Position numbers and translations under genes: made by a program. A stretch of DNA of 7,280 bases. Source: JTS-AC122 sp041742635. GTDB taxonomy: Bacteria > Planctomycetota > Phycisphaerae > Phycisphaerales > UBA1924. Where the stretch lies: contig JBGSIF010000023.1 of NCBI GenBank assembly GCA_041742635.1, positions 1 to 7,280 of the forward strand. The letters are read 5' to 3'. Shown piece after piece: positions 1 to 5,970 of this stretch. Positions within the stretch are counted from its first letter, which is position 1. Each line of letters opens with the position of its first letter. The notes under the pieces are model-generated. The model did no database searches and was not told the origin of the DNA. It was given only the letters and a program-made list of their open reading frames with translations.

Positions 1-58
1 CGCCCCCCCGCCCCCCGGTCCCCCCCGTCCACCTGCTCTCCCCAGGCCAATCGCGTGA

Positions 59-90
59 TCGATCTTGGGTGGCCCGACGGTCCCCGTCGG
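59..90 (+). repeat. REP-like palindromic repeat, copy A
   Basis: The element has a CTTGGGTGG head followed by a perfect 7-bp palindrome: CCGACGG (74-80), loop TCC, CCGTCGG (84-90). A second copy lies in inverted orientation at 2769-2800 and matches at 29 of 32 positions. A conserved short head plus an imperfect palindrome in non-coding DNA is the layout of bacterial REP elements. That it is dispersed in the genome is inferred from only two copies. Confidence 0.65.
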
Positions 91-139
91 TCGTCTCGAA
101 CTCAACGAAATCCAGCGAGTTCCGGTTCGTACGCCAACC

Positions 140-177
140 ACGAAGTTCCGCGTTCGGCACGAAGTTACGTGTTCGGA
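140..177 (+). repeat. 19-bp direct tandem pair
   Basis: Two adjacent 19-bp units, 140-158 and 159-177, share the pattern ACGAAGTT-n-CG-n-GTTCGG and differ at 3 of 19 positions. They lie in non-coding DNA upstream of the larger 21-bp array and share its GTTC-rich flavour. No function is evident. They may be a relic of the same slippage process. Confidence 0.55.
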
Positions 178-252
178 TTGTTTTCGTCGATCATGCGATT
201 GTCGTGCCCGTCCCCCAATACCAATCCCAAGAACAAAGCGGGCGACTTGTGG

Positions 253-271
253 GGCAGGCGTTCCGCCTGCC
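253..271. repeat. GC-rich hairpin (possible REP or terminator)
   Basis: A perfect 8-bp inverted repeat GGCAGGCG / CGCCTGCC is separated by only 3 bases (TTC). It is followed by a T-rich but interrupted stretch (TCTTGTTATTCT). It could be a rightward intrinsic terminator or a second class of small palindromic repeat. No gene ending just upstream is recognisable, so a repeat role is at least as likely. Confidence 0.5.
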
Positions 272-347
272 TCTTGTTATTCTCCGTCTTCTGTGCCCGA
301 CTCTTCTTCAGATTGGTATTAGACGCCAGCGCACCAGAGGACTGACC

Positions 348-557
348 GGCTCGGTGCGACGGACCGTGCGTTCCAAGCCGTGGAACGCGAGTTCCAACCC
401 CAATACCGCGCGTTCGAGGCGTTGGAACGCGCGTACCAGTCTACAAACCACGCGTCCGAGTCCACAAGCCATGTGCTCCTGCCGTCGGAACGTGCGTTTC
501 GCGCCCCAAACCATGCGTTCCAAACCAAAAACCACGCGGCGCACGGCGTGGAACACC
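348..557 (+). repeat. Degenerate 21-bp tandem repeat array, about 10 units
   Basis: Eight units align without gaps at 21-base spacing: 369-389, 390-410, 411-431, 432-452, 453-473, 474-494, 495-515 and 516-536. More decayed units lie at 348-368 and 537-557. The consensus is roughly CGTTCCAR, then a variable C/A-rich middle, then a GTGGAACGCG or ACAAACCACG-like end, so units alternate between two end types. Because 21 is divisible by 3 and stops are absent, all readings give heptad repeats: the minus strand shows a recurring hydrophobic-x-x-L-E-R pattern (such as FQRLERA, FHGLERT) and the plus strand shows NHA and ERAF patterns. I treat it as a minisatellite-like array rather than a gene. Confidence 0.8.
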
Positions 558-570
558 CCACCGGCTCGTC

Positions 571-760
571 CCCTTGACCGGCCCCTCACCCTCTCCCCGC
601 GCCCTCCGGCCCCCCCTCCCGCAGACCCTACGAGCACCCCGCACACCCACCTCCACGCCCCGCCGCACGCCCCTCCCCGCGCTCCGCCCGACCCCGCTGA
701 CGCGCAACTTATTCACATCCTCACACACCACCACCCCCACGCACCCACCCCGCGGCGTGT
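571..760. other. C-rich, G-poor tract
   Basis: The plus strand here is dominated by C with few G over nearly 200 bases, with runs such as GGCCCCCCCTCCC and CACACACCACCACCCCCACGC. A plus-strand transcript would be unstructured and C-rich, which is what the Rho utilisation site of a Rho-dependent terminator looks like. Alternatively the minus strand is purine/G-rich and could affect DNA structure. It ends just before the promoter candidate of the FG-GAP gene. Function is inferred from composition only. Confidence 0.4.
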
Positions 761-762
761 TC

Positions 763-771
763 TGGTACACT
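763..771 (+). promoter_or_regulatory. Extended -10 promoter candidate for the FG-GAP gene
   Basis: TGGTACACT carries an extended -10 TG, one spacer base, then a -10-like TACACT (766-771). No -35 of quality is present at 16-18 bases upstream. Predicted transcription would start near 778, giving a leader of about 115 bases before the preferred start codon at 893. The same TACACT hexamer appears in the promoter at 5982-6010. Confidence 0.35.
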
Positions 772-892
772 CGGCCGTATGCGTGACTCGGCGCGGCGGG
801 GGAACGGCGACGGTGCCGGGTTCGACGGCGGGGAGGAGCGTGCGTGGGGGCGGCGGGATGGGCGCGGAACTCAATCGAAGAAAGGGTGGACC

Positions 893-2620
893 ATGGCGAT
901 CTTGAAGAACGCGGCGCGGCGTGCGATCGGCGGGTGTGTGGCCATGATGACGATGCTGGCGGCGCTCGCGCTGACGGCAACGAGTGCAAAAGCGCAGCCA
1001 TGCCCCGATGCAGGGACGGTCTTCACGCAGCAGCGGATCACGCAGTACGCGGGCGGGTTCACGGGGCAACTGGATCCCAGCAATGCATTCGGTGAGGCTG
1101 TCGCAAACATTGGAGACCTCGACGGTGACGGAGTGGTTGACCTTGCCGTGGGCGTCGGGCGCGACGATGACGGCGGGCCAAATCGAGGTGCCGTGTGGAT
1201 TCTCTTTATGAACAACAACGGCACCGTCCGCGCTCAGCAAAAGATCTCTTCGACACAAGGGGGGTTTGCAGGTCCACTCGATAATGGTGATCGGTTTGGA
1301 GTCTCGCTGGCCAATATTGGTGACATCGACAATGACGGGGTCTCAGACCTTGCCGTTGGTGCTCACTTGGACGACGATGGCGGTACCGACCGCGGCGCGT
1401 TCTGGATTCTCTTCTTGAATGCCAATGGGACCGTCCGTGCTCACCAGAAAATATCTGACACACAAGGCGGCTTTGCGGGTGTGTTGGCCGACAGCGATAT
1501 CTTTGGTTTTTCCCTCTCGAATATCGGCGACTTGGACGGCGACGGAGTCGCAGACATGGCCGTTGGCGCGCCACAAACCGCCGACGGCGGGTTGAATCGT
1601 GGTGCCGTGTGGATCCTCTTCATGAACTCGAGCGGTACTGTTCGAGACGAACAGAAAATCTCTAGCACTCAAGGTGGCTTCACAGGTGCGCTCGACAACA
1701 GTGACTTATTCGGTTTCTCAGCAACAAGTATGGGTGATCTGGACGAGAACGGCGTCGCCGACTTGGCCATTGGCGCGGTACAAGACGACGACGGTGGGCC
1801 GGATCGCGGCGCGGTGTGGATACTCTTTATGAACTCCACTGGCACTGTTCTCTCGCATCAAAAGATTTCCGACACTCAGGGAGGATTCTCAGGCACGCTT
1901 GATGACACGGACTTGATCGGCATCTCCGTTGCGTGCTTGGGCGACCTAGACAACAACGGCGTGAATGATCTCGTAATGGGAAGTGAACGGGACGACGACG
2001 GTGGTATCGACCGCGGTGCCCTGTGGTTCCTGTACATGAACTCAAACGGTACAGTTGCTTCTCATCTGAAGATCTCTCAGACGAGTGGCGGATTCGGCGA
2101 CAGCCTATTGGACGGCGGCAACCTGAGCCGCAGCGTTGCGTCTCTCGGCGATATCAACGGTGACGGGCGAATCGAACTCGCAGTAGGGGCACACGCAAAC
2201 AGCGCGCAAGCTAATCGCGGCGAGGTCTGGATCTTCTCCCTCAACGACTGCTCGATCCCGCCGGTCATCACGCAGCAGCCCGCCTCTGTTCTCCTGGGCC
2301 TCATGGGCGGGCTGACGCAGTTCGCCGTCGCCGCCGACGGCTCGCCGACGCTCGCGTACCAGTGGCGGCGCGACGGCGTGAATCTCGTCAACAGCGCGTC
2401 GTTCCTCGGCGTGAACACGCCGACGCTTACCGTCGTCGCCGCCGACGCCCAGATCGGCGCCTACGACTGCGTGGTGAGCAACGCCTTCGGCAGCGCGACG
2501 ACCTCGCCCGCCATCCTGGGCCTTCGCGCCCCCTGCCCCGCCGACTTCAACCGCGACGGCGTCGCCAACTCGCAGGACTTCTTCAACTTCCTCACCGCCT
2601 TCTTCGCGGGGTGCCCGTAA
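893..2620 (+). CDS. Secreted FG-GAP repeat protein with Ig-like domain and dockerin-like C-terminus
   Basis: The 575-residue product is predicted to be exported. Residues 1-34 form a signal peptide: basic n-region KNAARR, hydrophobic core MMTMLAALALTA, and cleavage after AKA. Residues 48-451 hold six repeats of 69 residues (the last shorter), each with a G-D-[LI]-D-x-[DN]-G-x-x-D-L-x-[VM]-G calcium-loop motif and a RGAVWILFMN strand, as in FG-GAP/integrin-alpha beta-propeller blades. Residues about 455-544 are Ig-like (YQWRRDG, YDCVVSN) but lack the usual first Cys. Residues 548-575 are a single dockerin-like calcium motif (DFNRDGVANSQD), common at the end of Phycisphaerae exported proteins. 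The start at 893 is preferred over an in-frame ATG at 779: it has an AAAGGGTGG Shine-Dalgarno just upstream and puts the signal peptide at the N-terminus. Codon use becomes much more GC-rich after about position 2230. Domains are confident; role is unknown, probably adhesion or surface display. Confidence 0.9.
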   Translation: MAILKNAARRAIGGCVAMMTMLAALALTATSAKAQPCPDAGTVFTQQRITQYAGGFTGQLDPSNAFGEAVANIGDLDGDGVVDLAVGVGRDDDGGPNRGAVWILFMNNNGTVRAQQKISSTQGGFAGPLDNGDRFGVSLANIGDIDNDGVSDLAVGAHLDDDGGTDRGAFWILFLNANGTVRAHQKISDTQGGFAGVLADSDIFGFSLSNIGDLDGDGVADMAVGAPQTADGGLNRGAVWILFMNSSGTVRDEQKISSTQGGFTGALDNSDLFGFSATSMGDLDENGVADLAIGAVQDDDGGPDRGAVWILFMNSTGTVLSHQKISDTQGGFSGTLDDTDLIGISVACLGDLDNNGVNDLVMGSERDDDGGIDRGALWFLYMNSNGTVASHLKISQTSGGFGDSLLDGGNLSRSVASLGDINGDGRIELAVGAHANSAQANRGEVWIFSLNDCSIPPVITQQPASVLLGLMGGLTQFAVAADGSPTLAYQWRRDGVNLVNSASFLGVNTPTLTVVAADAQIGAYDCVVSNAFGSATTSPAILGLRAPCPADFNRDGVANSQDFFNFLTAFFAGCP

Positions 2621-2768
2621 CTGCTTCACGTCCTGCAGCGCGCCGGTCGGGTGGCACCCCCTGCCTCCTGTAGGGCAATCGCATTCTCGGCAAGAAGGAG
2701 CCGAACGCTTCCAGTTTCGACGGCTCGGATCATTCGGCAACACATGTAGTTCCCACACACCCCGAAGC

Positions 2769-2800
2769 CCGGCGGGGACCGTCGGACCACCCAAGAGCGA
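2769..2800 (-). repeat. REP-like palindromic repeat, copy B (inverted)
   Basis: The reverse complement of this segment matches copy A (59-90) at 29 of 32 positions, including the CTTGGGTGG head. Its palindrome is CCGGCGG / CCGTCGG around GGA (2769-2785), with one change that becomes a G-T wobble, consistent with selection on, or descent from, a folded element. The two copies face each other across the FG-GAP gene. Confidence 0.65.
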
Positions 2801-2861
2801 TAATACGGTTGCCCTGCGGGTCGTATGAACGCCGCCCCCTTGCCGGGCTATGCTCTGGGCT

Positions 2862-2888
2862 TGCCTGTGCGTGCGTGACGCACGGGCA
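2862..2888 (+). promoter_or_regulatory. Hairpin in the leader of the GH10-like gene
   Basis: TGCCTGTGCG (2862-2871) pairs with CGCACGGGCA (2879-2888) with one G-U wobble, leaving a 7-base loop. An alternative shorter stem CGTGCG-TGA-CGCACG (2870-2884) uses the same bases. It ends 7 bases before the GGAGG ribosome-binding site (2896-2900), so it could affect translation or mRNA stability. There is no T-tract, so an intrinsic terminator is unlikely. Confidence 0.4.
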
Positions 2889-2902
2889 TCGGGCCGGAGG
2901 CA

Positions 2903-4633
2903 ATGGCTGGCATGCTGATTTTCGCGGTCTACGACAACAACGGTCATCCGCTCCCGGCACGCGAACTAGCGACGCGGAGCGCGTGCCTGCTCGGGCCGGA
3001 CGATGTGCCGGTTCAGGCCGACATCCGTACGGTCGATGGCTTGATCCGTTGTGAAAAGCGGGGATCCGACGCCGCGGCGATCTGCCTGCAACTCCCCATC
3101 GATCCGTCTCCCGAAAGCCCCGGCGGGGTAAGCATGGGTGTCATCACCCTCCAGACCTGCCTGCTCCCTGAGCGAGAGAAGCCGTACTTGCTCAGCATCG
3201 AACTCGCCCGGCATCGCTTGATGCTGGTGCTGAACAAACTCGAGGACTGGGCGATGTTTGATCTTTCGCCCGATGACCCGGTGATGCGGGTGTTTGAAAC
3301 GGCGCGACAGGCGTTCACTCGTGCTCTGGTGACTGCGGAGGGTGGTGCCAGCGGATCACCCGGCGGCGGGCGCGATGCCCACGCGGACCTGCTCGGGCGG
3401 CAGGCGCTCTCACTCGCGCTGGAAGCCGGCGAACTCTTGGCCATTAAACAGGCCGGGGTGCAGCACGCTAAGCGTATGAGCGGCGAACTGGTGCGGGCCG
3501 CGATGGCGATCGCTACACCGTCGTCCGCACTGACCGAGCACGAGGCGGCCGAGAGCCGCAACGCATTGATTGGCAACGCGGGGGTGATACTCCCCAGCCC
3601 GCCGCAGGTGGGATGCGTAGCGAATCAGGATCAGTTCTCGCCGCAACTGCAAAAGATCGTCGGATCGTGCTGTGACTTTCTGGCGATGCCGATGCGATGG
3701 GTGGACATGGAGCCGACGGAGGGGAAGTACTCGTTCGCCAAGACCGATCGGTGGATCGAGTGGGCAGTGCGTAGCGCGCGACTGCCGATCGTCGGCGGGC
3801 CGATAGTCGATTTTCGTCCCCGTGCCGTACCGGAATGGCTGTATATCTGGGAACACGACTACGAAACCTTGCGAGAACTTGTCTACGAGCATGTCAAGAC
3901 GATCGTAACGAGGTACCGCCGAACGGTCGGCACATGGGTCGTTGTTTCCGGGCTGCACGTCAACAGCAACTTCACATTTTCGTTCGAGCAGGTGATGGAC
4001 CTGACGCGGATGAGCGTGGCGGTGGTGCGCAAACTGCAACCGAGCGCGAAGGTGATCATCGAAGTAGACCTCCCGTGGGGCGAGTATTACGCGGAGAACC
4101 CGCGGTCGATCCCGCCGATGTTGTATGCTGAAATGATCTCGCAGGCGGGGATTAACGCCGACTTGTTCGGGCTTCGGGTCGAAATGGGGATGCCCGAACT
4201 CGGGCGGTGGACACGCGACCTGATGTCTTTTTCAGCGGTGCTTGATCGCTTTGCGGCACTCGAAAAGCCGCTCTGCGTATCGTCGTTCTCAGCACCCAGC
4301 GAGCCGCTCCCCGAAGCGGCACCCGGTGTGACGAAGGGCGGGCTGAGTGCTGTGCCGCCGGGATATTGGCGGTCAAACTGGGATCCCCAGTCTCAGTGCC
4401 GCTGGCTCACACACATGGCGGCGGTAGCGACCAGCAAGCCGTACCTTCACAGCATCTGCTGGCAAGAACTGTTCGATACCGTTCGGGGGCCGATGTATCG
4501 TGCCGATGGTTTGATTACGGCCCAAGGCCAGCCCAAGCCTTCGATGTTCAGGCTCGCCGAGATTCGGCAGGCGCTACGCGATAAGCGGTCGCCGTTGTCG
4601 CTGCCGGCGCTGCCGAATCTGCAAGTGCTCTGA
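2903..4633 (+). CDS. GH10-xylanase-fold protein lacking catalytic glutamates (probable pseudoenzyme)
   Basis: The 576-residue product has no signal peptide and is probably cytosolic. Residues 1-about 200 form an N-terminal domain I cannot name (LPEREKPYLLSIELARHRLM at 88-107). Residues about 230-560 follow glycoside hydrolase family 10: the early strand-helix block FLAMPMRWVDMEPTEGKYSF (259-278), a helix DRWIEWAV, PEWL (310-313), and a C-terminal WQELFD...KPSMFRLAEIRQAL (520-558) matching the usual W-G-x-x-D...KPAY end. The acid/base WDVVNE segment reads TWVVVSGLHV (344-353) and the nucleophile ITELD segment reads CVSSFSAPSE (458-467), so both expected catalytic Glu appear lost. The usual HTLVWH motif is also replaced (GGPIVDFRPR). 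A sugar-binding or regulatory role is inferred. GGAGG lies only 2 bases before the ATG at 2903. An in-frame ATG at 2912 (MLIFAVYD...) is 11 bases away and gives a plausible alternative start. Confidence 0.85.
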   Translation: MAGMLIFAVYDNNGHPLPARELATRSACLLGPDDVPVQADIRTVDGLIRCEKRGSDAAAICLQLPIDPSPESPGGVSMGVITLQTCLLPEREKPYLLSIELARHRLMLVLNKLEDWAMFDLSPDDPVMRVFETARQAFTRALVTAEGGASGSPGGGRDAHADLLGRQALSLALEAGELLAIKQAGVQHAKRMSGELVRAAMAIATPSSALTEHEAAESRNALIGNAGVILPSPPQVGCVANQDQFSPQLQKIVGSCCDFLAMPMRWVDMEPTEGKYSFAKTDRWIEWAVRSARLPIVGGPIVDFRPRAVPEWLYIWEHDYETLRELVYEHVKTIVTRYRRTVGTWVVVSGLHVNSNFTFSFEQVMDLTRMSVAVVRKLQPSAKVIIEVDLPWGEYYAENPRSIPPMLYAEMISQAGINADLFGLRVEMGMPELGRWTRDLMSFSAVLDRFAALEKPLCVSSFSAPSEPLPEAAPGVTKGGLSAVPPGYWRSNWDPQSQCRWLTHMAAVATSKPYLHSICWQELFDTVRGPMYRADGLITAQGQPKPSMFRLAEIRQALRDKRSPLSLPALPNLQVL

Positions 4634-4658
4634 ACCTGTTGCGTGTTACCTGTTGTGG

Positions 4659-4696
4659 GCGAAGCGATTGCTCTGGAAGTTGTTCACTCGCTTCGC
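4659..4696 (+). terminator. Long-loop inverted repeat after the GH10-like gene (weak terminator candidate)
   Basis: GCGAAGCGA (4659-4667) is the exact reverse complement of TCGCTTCGC (4688-4696), leaving a 20-base loop. It begins 25 bases after the stop codon of the GH10-like gene. No T-tract follows, so termination would be inefficient or factor-dependent. A second small hairpin, GGCGGG-TGTTG-CCCGCC (4741-4757), lies just upstream of the tRNA. Neither is decisive. Confidence 0.35.
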
Positions 4697-4765
4697 TACC
4701 ATGGGACCGATCCGTTGCTGTGTATACGCGACGGCCTTCAGGCGGGTGTTGCCCGCCGCACTTCT

Positions 4766-4856
4766 GGAGAGGTGGCCGAGCGGCTGAAGGCGACGGTTTG
4801 CTAAACCGTTATAGGGCCCTAAAGCCTTATCGGGGGTTCGAATCCCCCCCTCTCCG
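4766..4856 (+). tRNA. tRNA-Ser (anticodon GCT)
   Basis: The sequence folds as a class II tRNA of 91 bases. Acceptor GGAGAGG (4766-4772) pairs with CCTCTCC (4849-4855), with G as discriminator. The anticodon stem ACGGT/ACCGT (4793-4797 and 4805-4809) encloses the loop TTGCTAA with anticodon GCT (4800-4802), which reads AGC and AGU serine codons. There is a long variable arm of about 22 bases (4810-4831), and the T arm is GGGGG-TTCGAAT-CCCCC (4832-4848). The 3' CCA is not encoded. The long variable arm plus the G discriminator fits serine. Mobile-element debris begins within 300 bases downstream. Confidence 0.96.
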
Positions 4857-4860
4857 TTGA

Positions 4861-4900
4861 CGCGGGAGACTCACGACACCGGAGTCTCCCGCGTGTCGTT
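4861..4900 (+). terminator. Rho-independent terminator-like hairpin after tRNA-Ser
   Basis: A perfect 12-bp inverted repeat CGCGGGAGACTC (4861-4872) / GAGTCTCCCGCG (4882-4893) with a 9-base loop starts 4 bases after the tRNA. It is followed by TGTCGTTTT, a short and interrupted U-tract. This is the expected place for a tRNA transcript terminator. The loop ACGACAC (4873-4879) is also complementary to GTGTCGT (4893-4899), so a competing fold exists. Confidence 0.8.
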
Positions 4901-5142
4901 TTGCATGAATTTCCACACGATCGGCGAGAACGACCCCGCGGTTTGTATACAGCAAGGCCTTGCGTTGTCAAAAAACATGACCCCCCATCCGCAAACCGCT
5001 GTTTATGGCAGTGGCTGCGAACGAGGGGTCAATCGAAACGGGGTTGACAGGACGCCAGTCGAACACTTTCTCGCCGGAATCGGGGGGTGGACGGCAGCGG
5101 TACGGCGGATGTTTGAAGGCCACTCCGAGTAGACTGCCCGGC
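4901..5142. other. Spacer between tRNA-Ser and transposase remnant
   Basis: I see no supportable gene. A 91-residue open frame beginning inside the tRNA end (TTG at 4857) and the upstream part of the frame starting at 5005 have no recognisable content. Short inverted repeats occur: GCGGTTTG near 4938-4945 against CAAACCGC near 4992-4999, and TGACCCC (4978-4984) against GGGGTCA (5025-5031). They may be traces of mobile-element ends but are too short to claim. Confidence 0.5.
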
Positions 5143-5301
5143 ATGCACCCGCTCCTCCACGCCCTCGCTGTCCTGCTCGCGGGCTGGCTCAACGAGCAGC
5201 AGCAACGGACCATTCAGTATCTCCGCGAGGAAAACCTCGTGCTCAGGGAGCAACTTGGTCATCGACGACTCGTGCTCGAAGACCGTCAGCGTCGCCGAAT
5301 C
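5143..5301 (+). pseudogene. Transposase N-terminal fragment (integrase-core family), truncated
   Basis: About 53 residues, from ATG at 5143 to about 5301, read as the start of a transposase common in planctomycetes: a hydrophobic LLHALAVLLAGWL segment, then NEQQQRTIQYLREENLVLRE, then QLG.RRL.LEDRQRRRI. I recognise this N-terminal helix pattern from integrase-catalytic-domain transposases, which continue with an HTH region and then a DDE catalytic core. Here the match stops at RRRI and the rest (DDE core, several hundred residues) is absent. The frame stays open to 5478, but the tail is not transposase-like. The family assignment is from memory of the pattern; the truncation is plain. Confidence 0.65.
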
Positions 5302-5531
5302 ACGCACGGAGCCACGCCGATCCGAGCACGACCAAGCTCTACGAGCGCCGAGGGCACAACCCGGAACGGTTGGCACCATTTTTGTCACATATTGAAAAGA
5401 ACTCAGTTCTGCACTCATCGCTTTGCCCGCGAGCCGGGGGATCGCATTTGTCCGAACGAAAAACTTGCACATCGGTGAACGGGTGGTTTCTGAAGCGTCT
5501 GACCCACGTCGGCGGAGTTATCGCCCTATAG
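5298..5531 (+). pseudogene. Tyrosine recombinase C-terminal fragment (remnant)
   Basis: In a different frame from the transposase fragment, translation reads NHARSHADPSTTKLYERRG and continues HNPERLAPFLSHIE. This fits the end of tyrosine site-specific recombinases, where a (G/N)HADPRTTKLYDRR-type motif carries the catalytic Tyr (codon TAC at 5340-5342). The upstream catalytic Arg and His boxes are missing, so only the last part of the gene survives, abutting the transposase fragment near 5300. The residues after about 5405 are not recognisable and end at TAG 5529-5531, overlapping the ankyrin gene stop by 14 bases. A chance resemblance is possible given the short length. Confidence 0.5.
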
Positions 5532-5925
5532 AGCGCACCTGACATGCGGCTGCTAACTCGGCCACGATTTCGCGGTAACCGCGTCGGGCAGCCATATCCG
5601 CCGGGGTTCTGCCATACGCATCCCGCGGCGCAGGCTTTGCTCCTGCATGCAGAAGAATCTGAACCTTTTCGAGACTGCCGATCATCGCTGCAATATGTAG
5701 CGGGCTGCGACCGAGTTGATCTGTCGCCTCTACATCGCCACGCTCAGCGACGCACGCTCGAAGCGTTTCCACGCTCCCATCTGCCACAACCTCATGAAGT
5801 GTGGATTGCTCCCGTCCATTCGCCTCTCTGTCATCGGTCATCGCTTCGCCATCTTTACGCAGCTCCGAACCTATCAGATCCGAGACCCGATGTAAAGCAA
5901 AAACTTGCGATTCAGGTGCCTTCAT
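5518..5925 (-). CDS. Small ankyrin-repeat protein
   Basis: The 135-residue product contains about three ankyrin repeats. Repeat 1 is at residues about 38-70 (STLHEVVADGSVETLRACV). Repeat 2 is at 71-103 (GRSPLHIAAMIGSLEKVQIL, a near-consensus unit). Repeat 3 is at 104-127 (GRTPADMAARRGYREIVAEL). Ankyrin repeats mediate protein-protein contacts; the partner is unknown. No signal peptide or membrane segment is seen, so it is probably cytosolic. The first 28 residues do not resemble the family and no good ribosome-binding site precedes the ATG at 5923-5925. An internal ATG at 5839-5841 (MTDDREANG) is a plausible true start, giving 107 residues. It is divergent from the V4R-like gene, with 92 bases between start codons. 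Confidence 0.8.
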   Translation of the reverse strand: MKAPESQVFALHRVSDLIGSELRKDGEAMTDDREANGREQSTLHEVVADGSVETLRACVAERGDVEATDQLGRSPLHIAAMIGSLEKVQILLHAGAKPAPRDAYGRTPADMAARRGYREIVAELAAACQVRSIGR

Positions 5926-5970
5926 GGGTGACCGCTAGCCCCGTCTTCGCCGCGATTCCGTCGCTGCGCG

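Larger units (their letters stand above)
1..778. other. Gene-poor, C-rich intergenic region with repeats
   Basis: No convincing gene was found. Several long open frames exist on both strands, but they are what high-GC, stop-poor and repetitive DNA produces. Their translations are low-complexity, rich in Arg, Pro and Ser, and none has a recognisable domain. The stretch holds a REP-like palindrome, a 19-bp tandem pair, a GC hairpin, a 21-bp tandem array and a C-rich tract, each listed separately. The first 50 bases are also almost pure C-runs. Remaining parts (about 91-139, 178-252 and 272-347) show nothing I can name. Confidence 0.7.
2621..2902. other. Intergenic spacer between the FG-GAP and GH10-like genes
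   Basis: This spacer of 282 bases holds the inverted REP-like copy (2769-2800) and a hairpin (2862-2888). No strong T-tailed terminator follows the FG-GAP gene. A 280-residue minus-strand open frame crosses this region into the FG-GAP gene, but it is a GC-driven shadow with no recognisable domain. No other gene is seen. Confidence 0.6.

Noticed and set aside
348..557. CRISPR array
   Set aside because: The units are contiguous and degenerate, with no constant repeat/variable spacer alternation of 25-40 bases, and no cas genes are present.
308..646. A minus-strand 112-codon frame with heptad repeats
   Set aside because: The heptads follow directly from the 21-base DNA period, and other frames give equally regular heptads. 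The start is a GTG without a clear ribosome-binding site. It is kept as a finding, not as a gene.
764..779. A sigma54-type promoter (TGG...GC pattern)
   Set aside because: The TGGTAC half looks plausible, but the -12 half reads GGCCGT, not TTGC, so an extended -10 reading fits better.
779..892. An earlier start (ATG at 779) for the FG-GAP protein
   Set aside because: It would place 38 Gly/Arg-rich residues before an otherwise normal signal peptide, while the ATG at 893 has its own Shine-Dalgarno sequence.
69..905. A 278-codon open frame on the plus strand covering the repeat region
   Set aside because: It has a GTG start inside the REP-like palindrome, a low-complexity Arg/Ser/Pro product and no domain. 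It runs through the tandem array and C-rich tract and overlaps the FG-GAP gene start in another frame.
2105..2947. A 280-codon minus-strand frame
   Set aside because: It is opposite the GC-rich C-terminal part of the FG-GAP gene and crosses the spacer and the REP-like copy. The product is Arg/Gly/Val-rich with no domain, typical of a shadow frame.
4857..5132. A 91-codon frame starting in the tRNA end
   Set aside because: It has a TTG start inside the tRNA 3' end, passes through the terminator hairpin, and its product is unlike any family I know.
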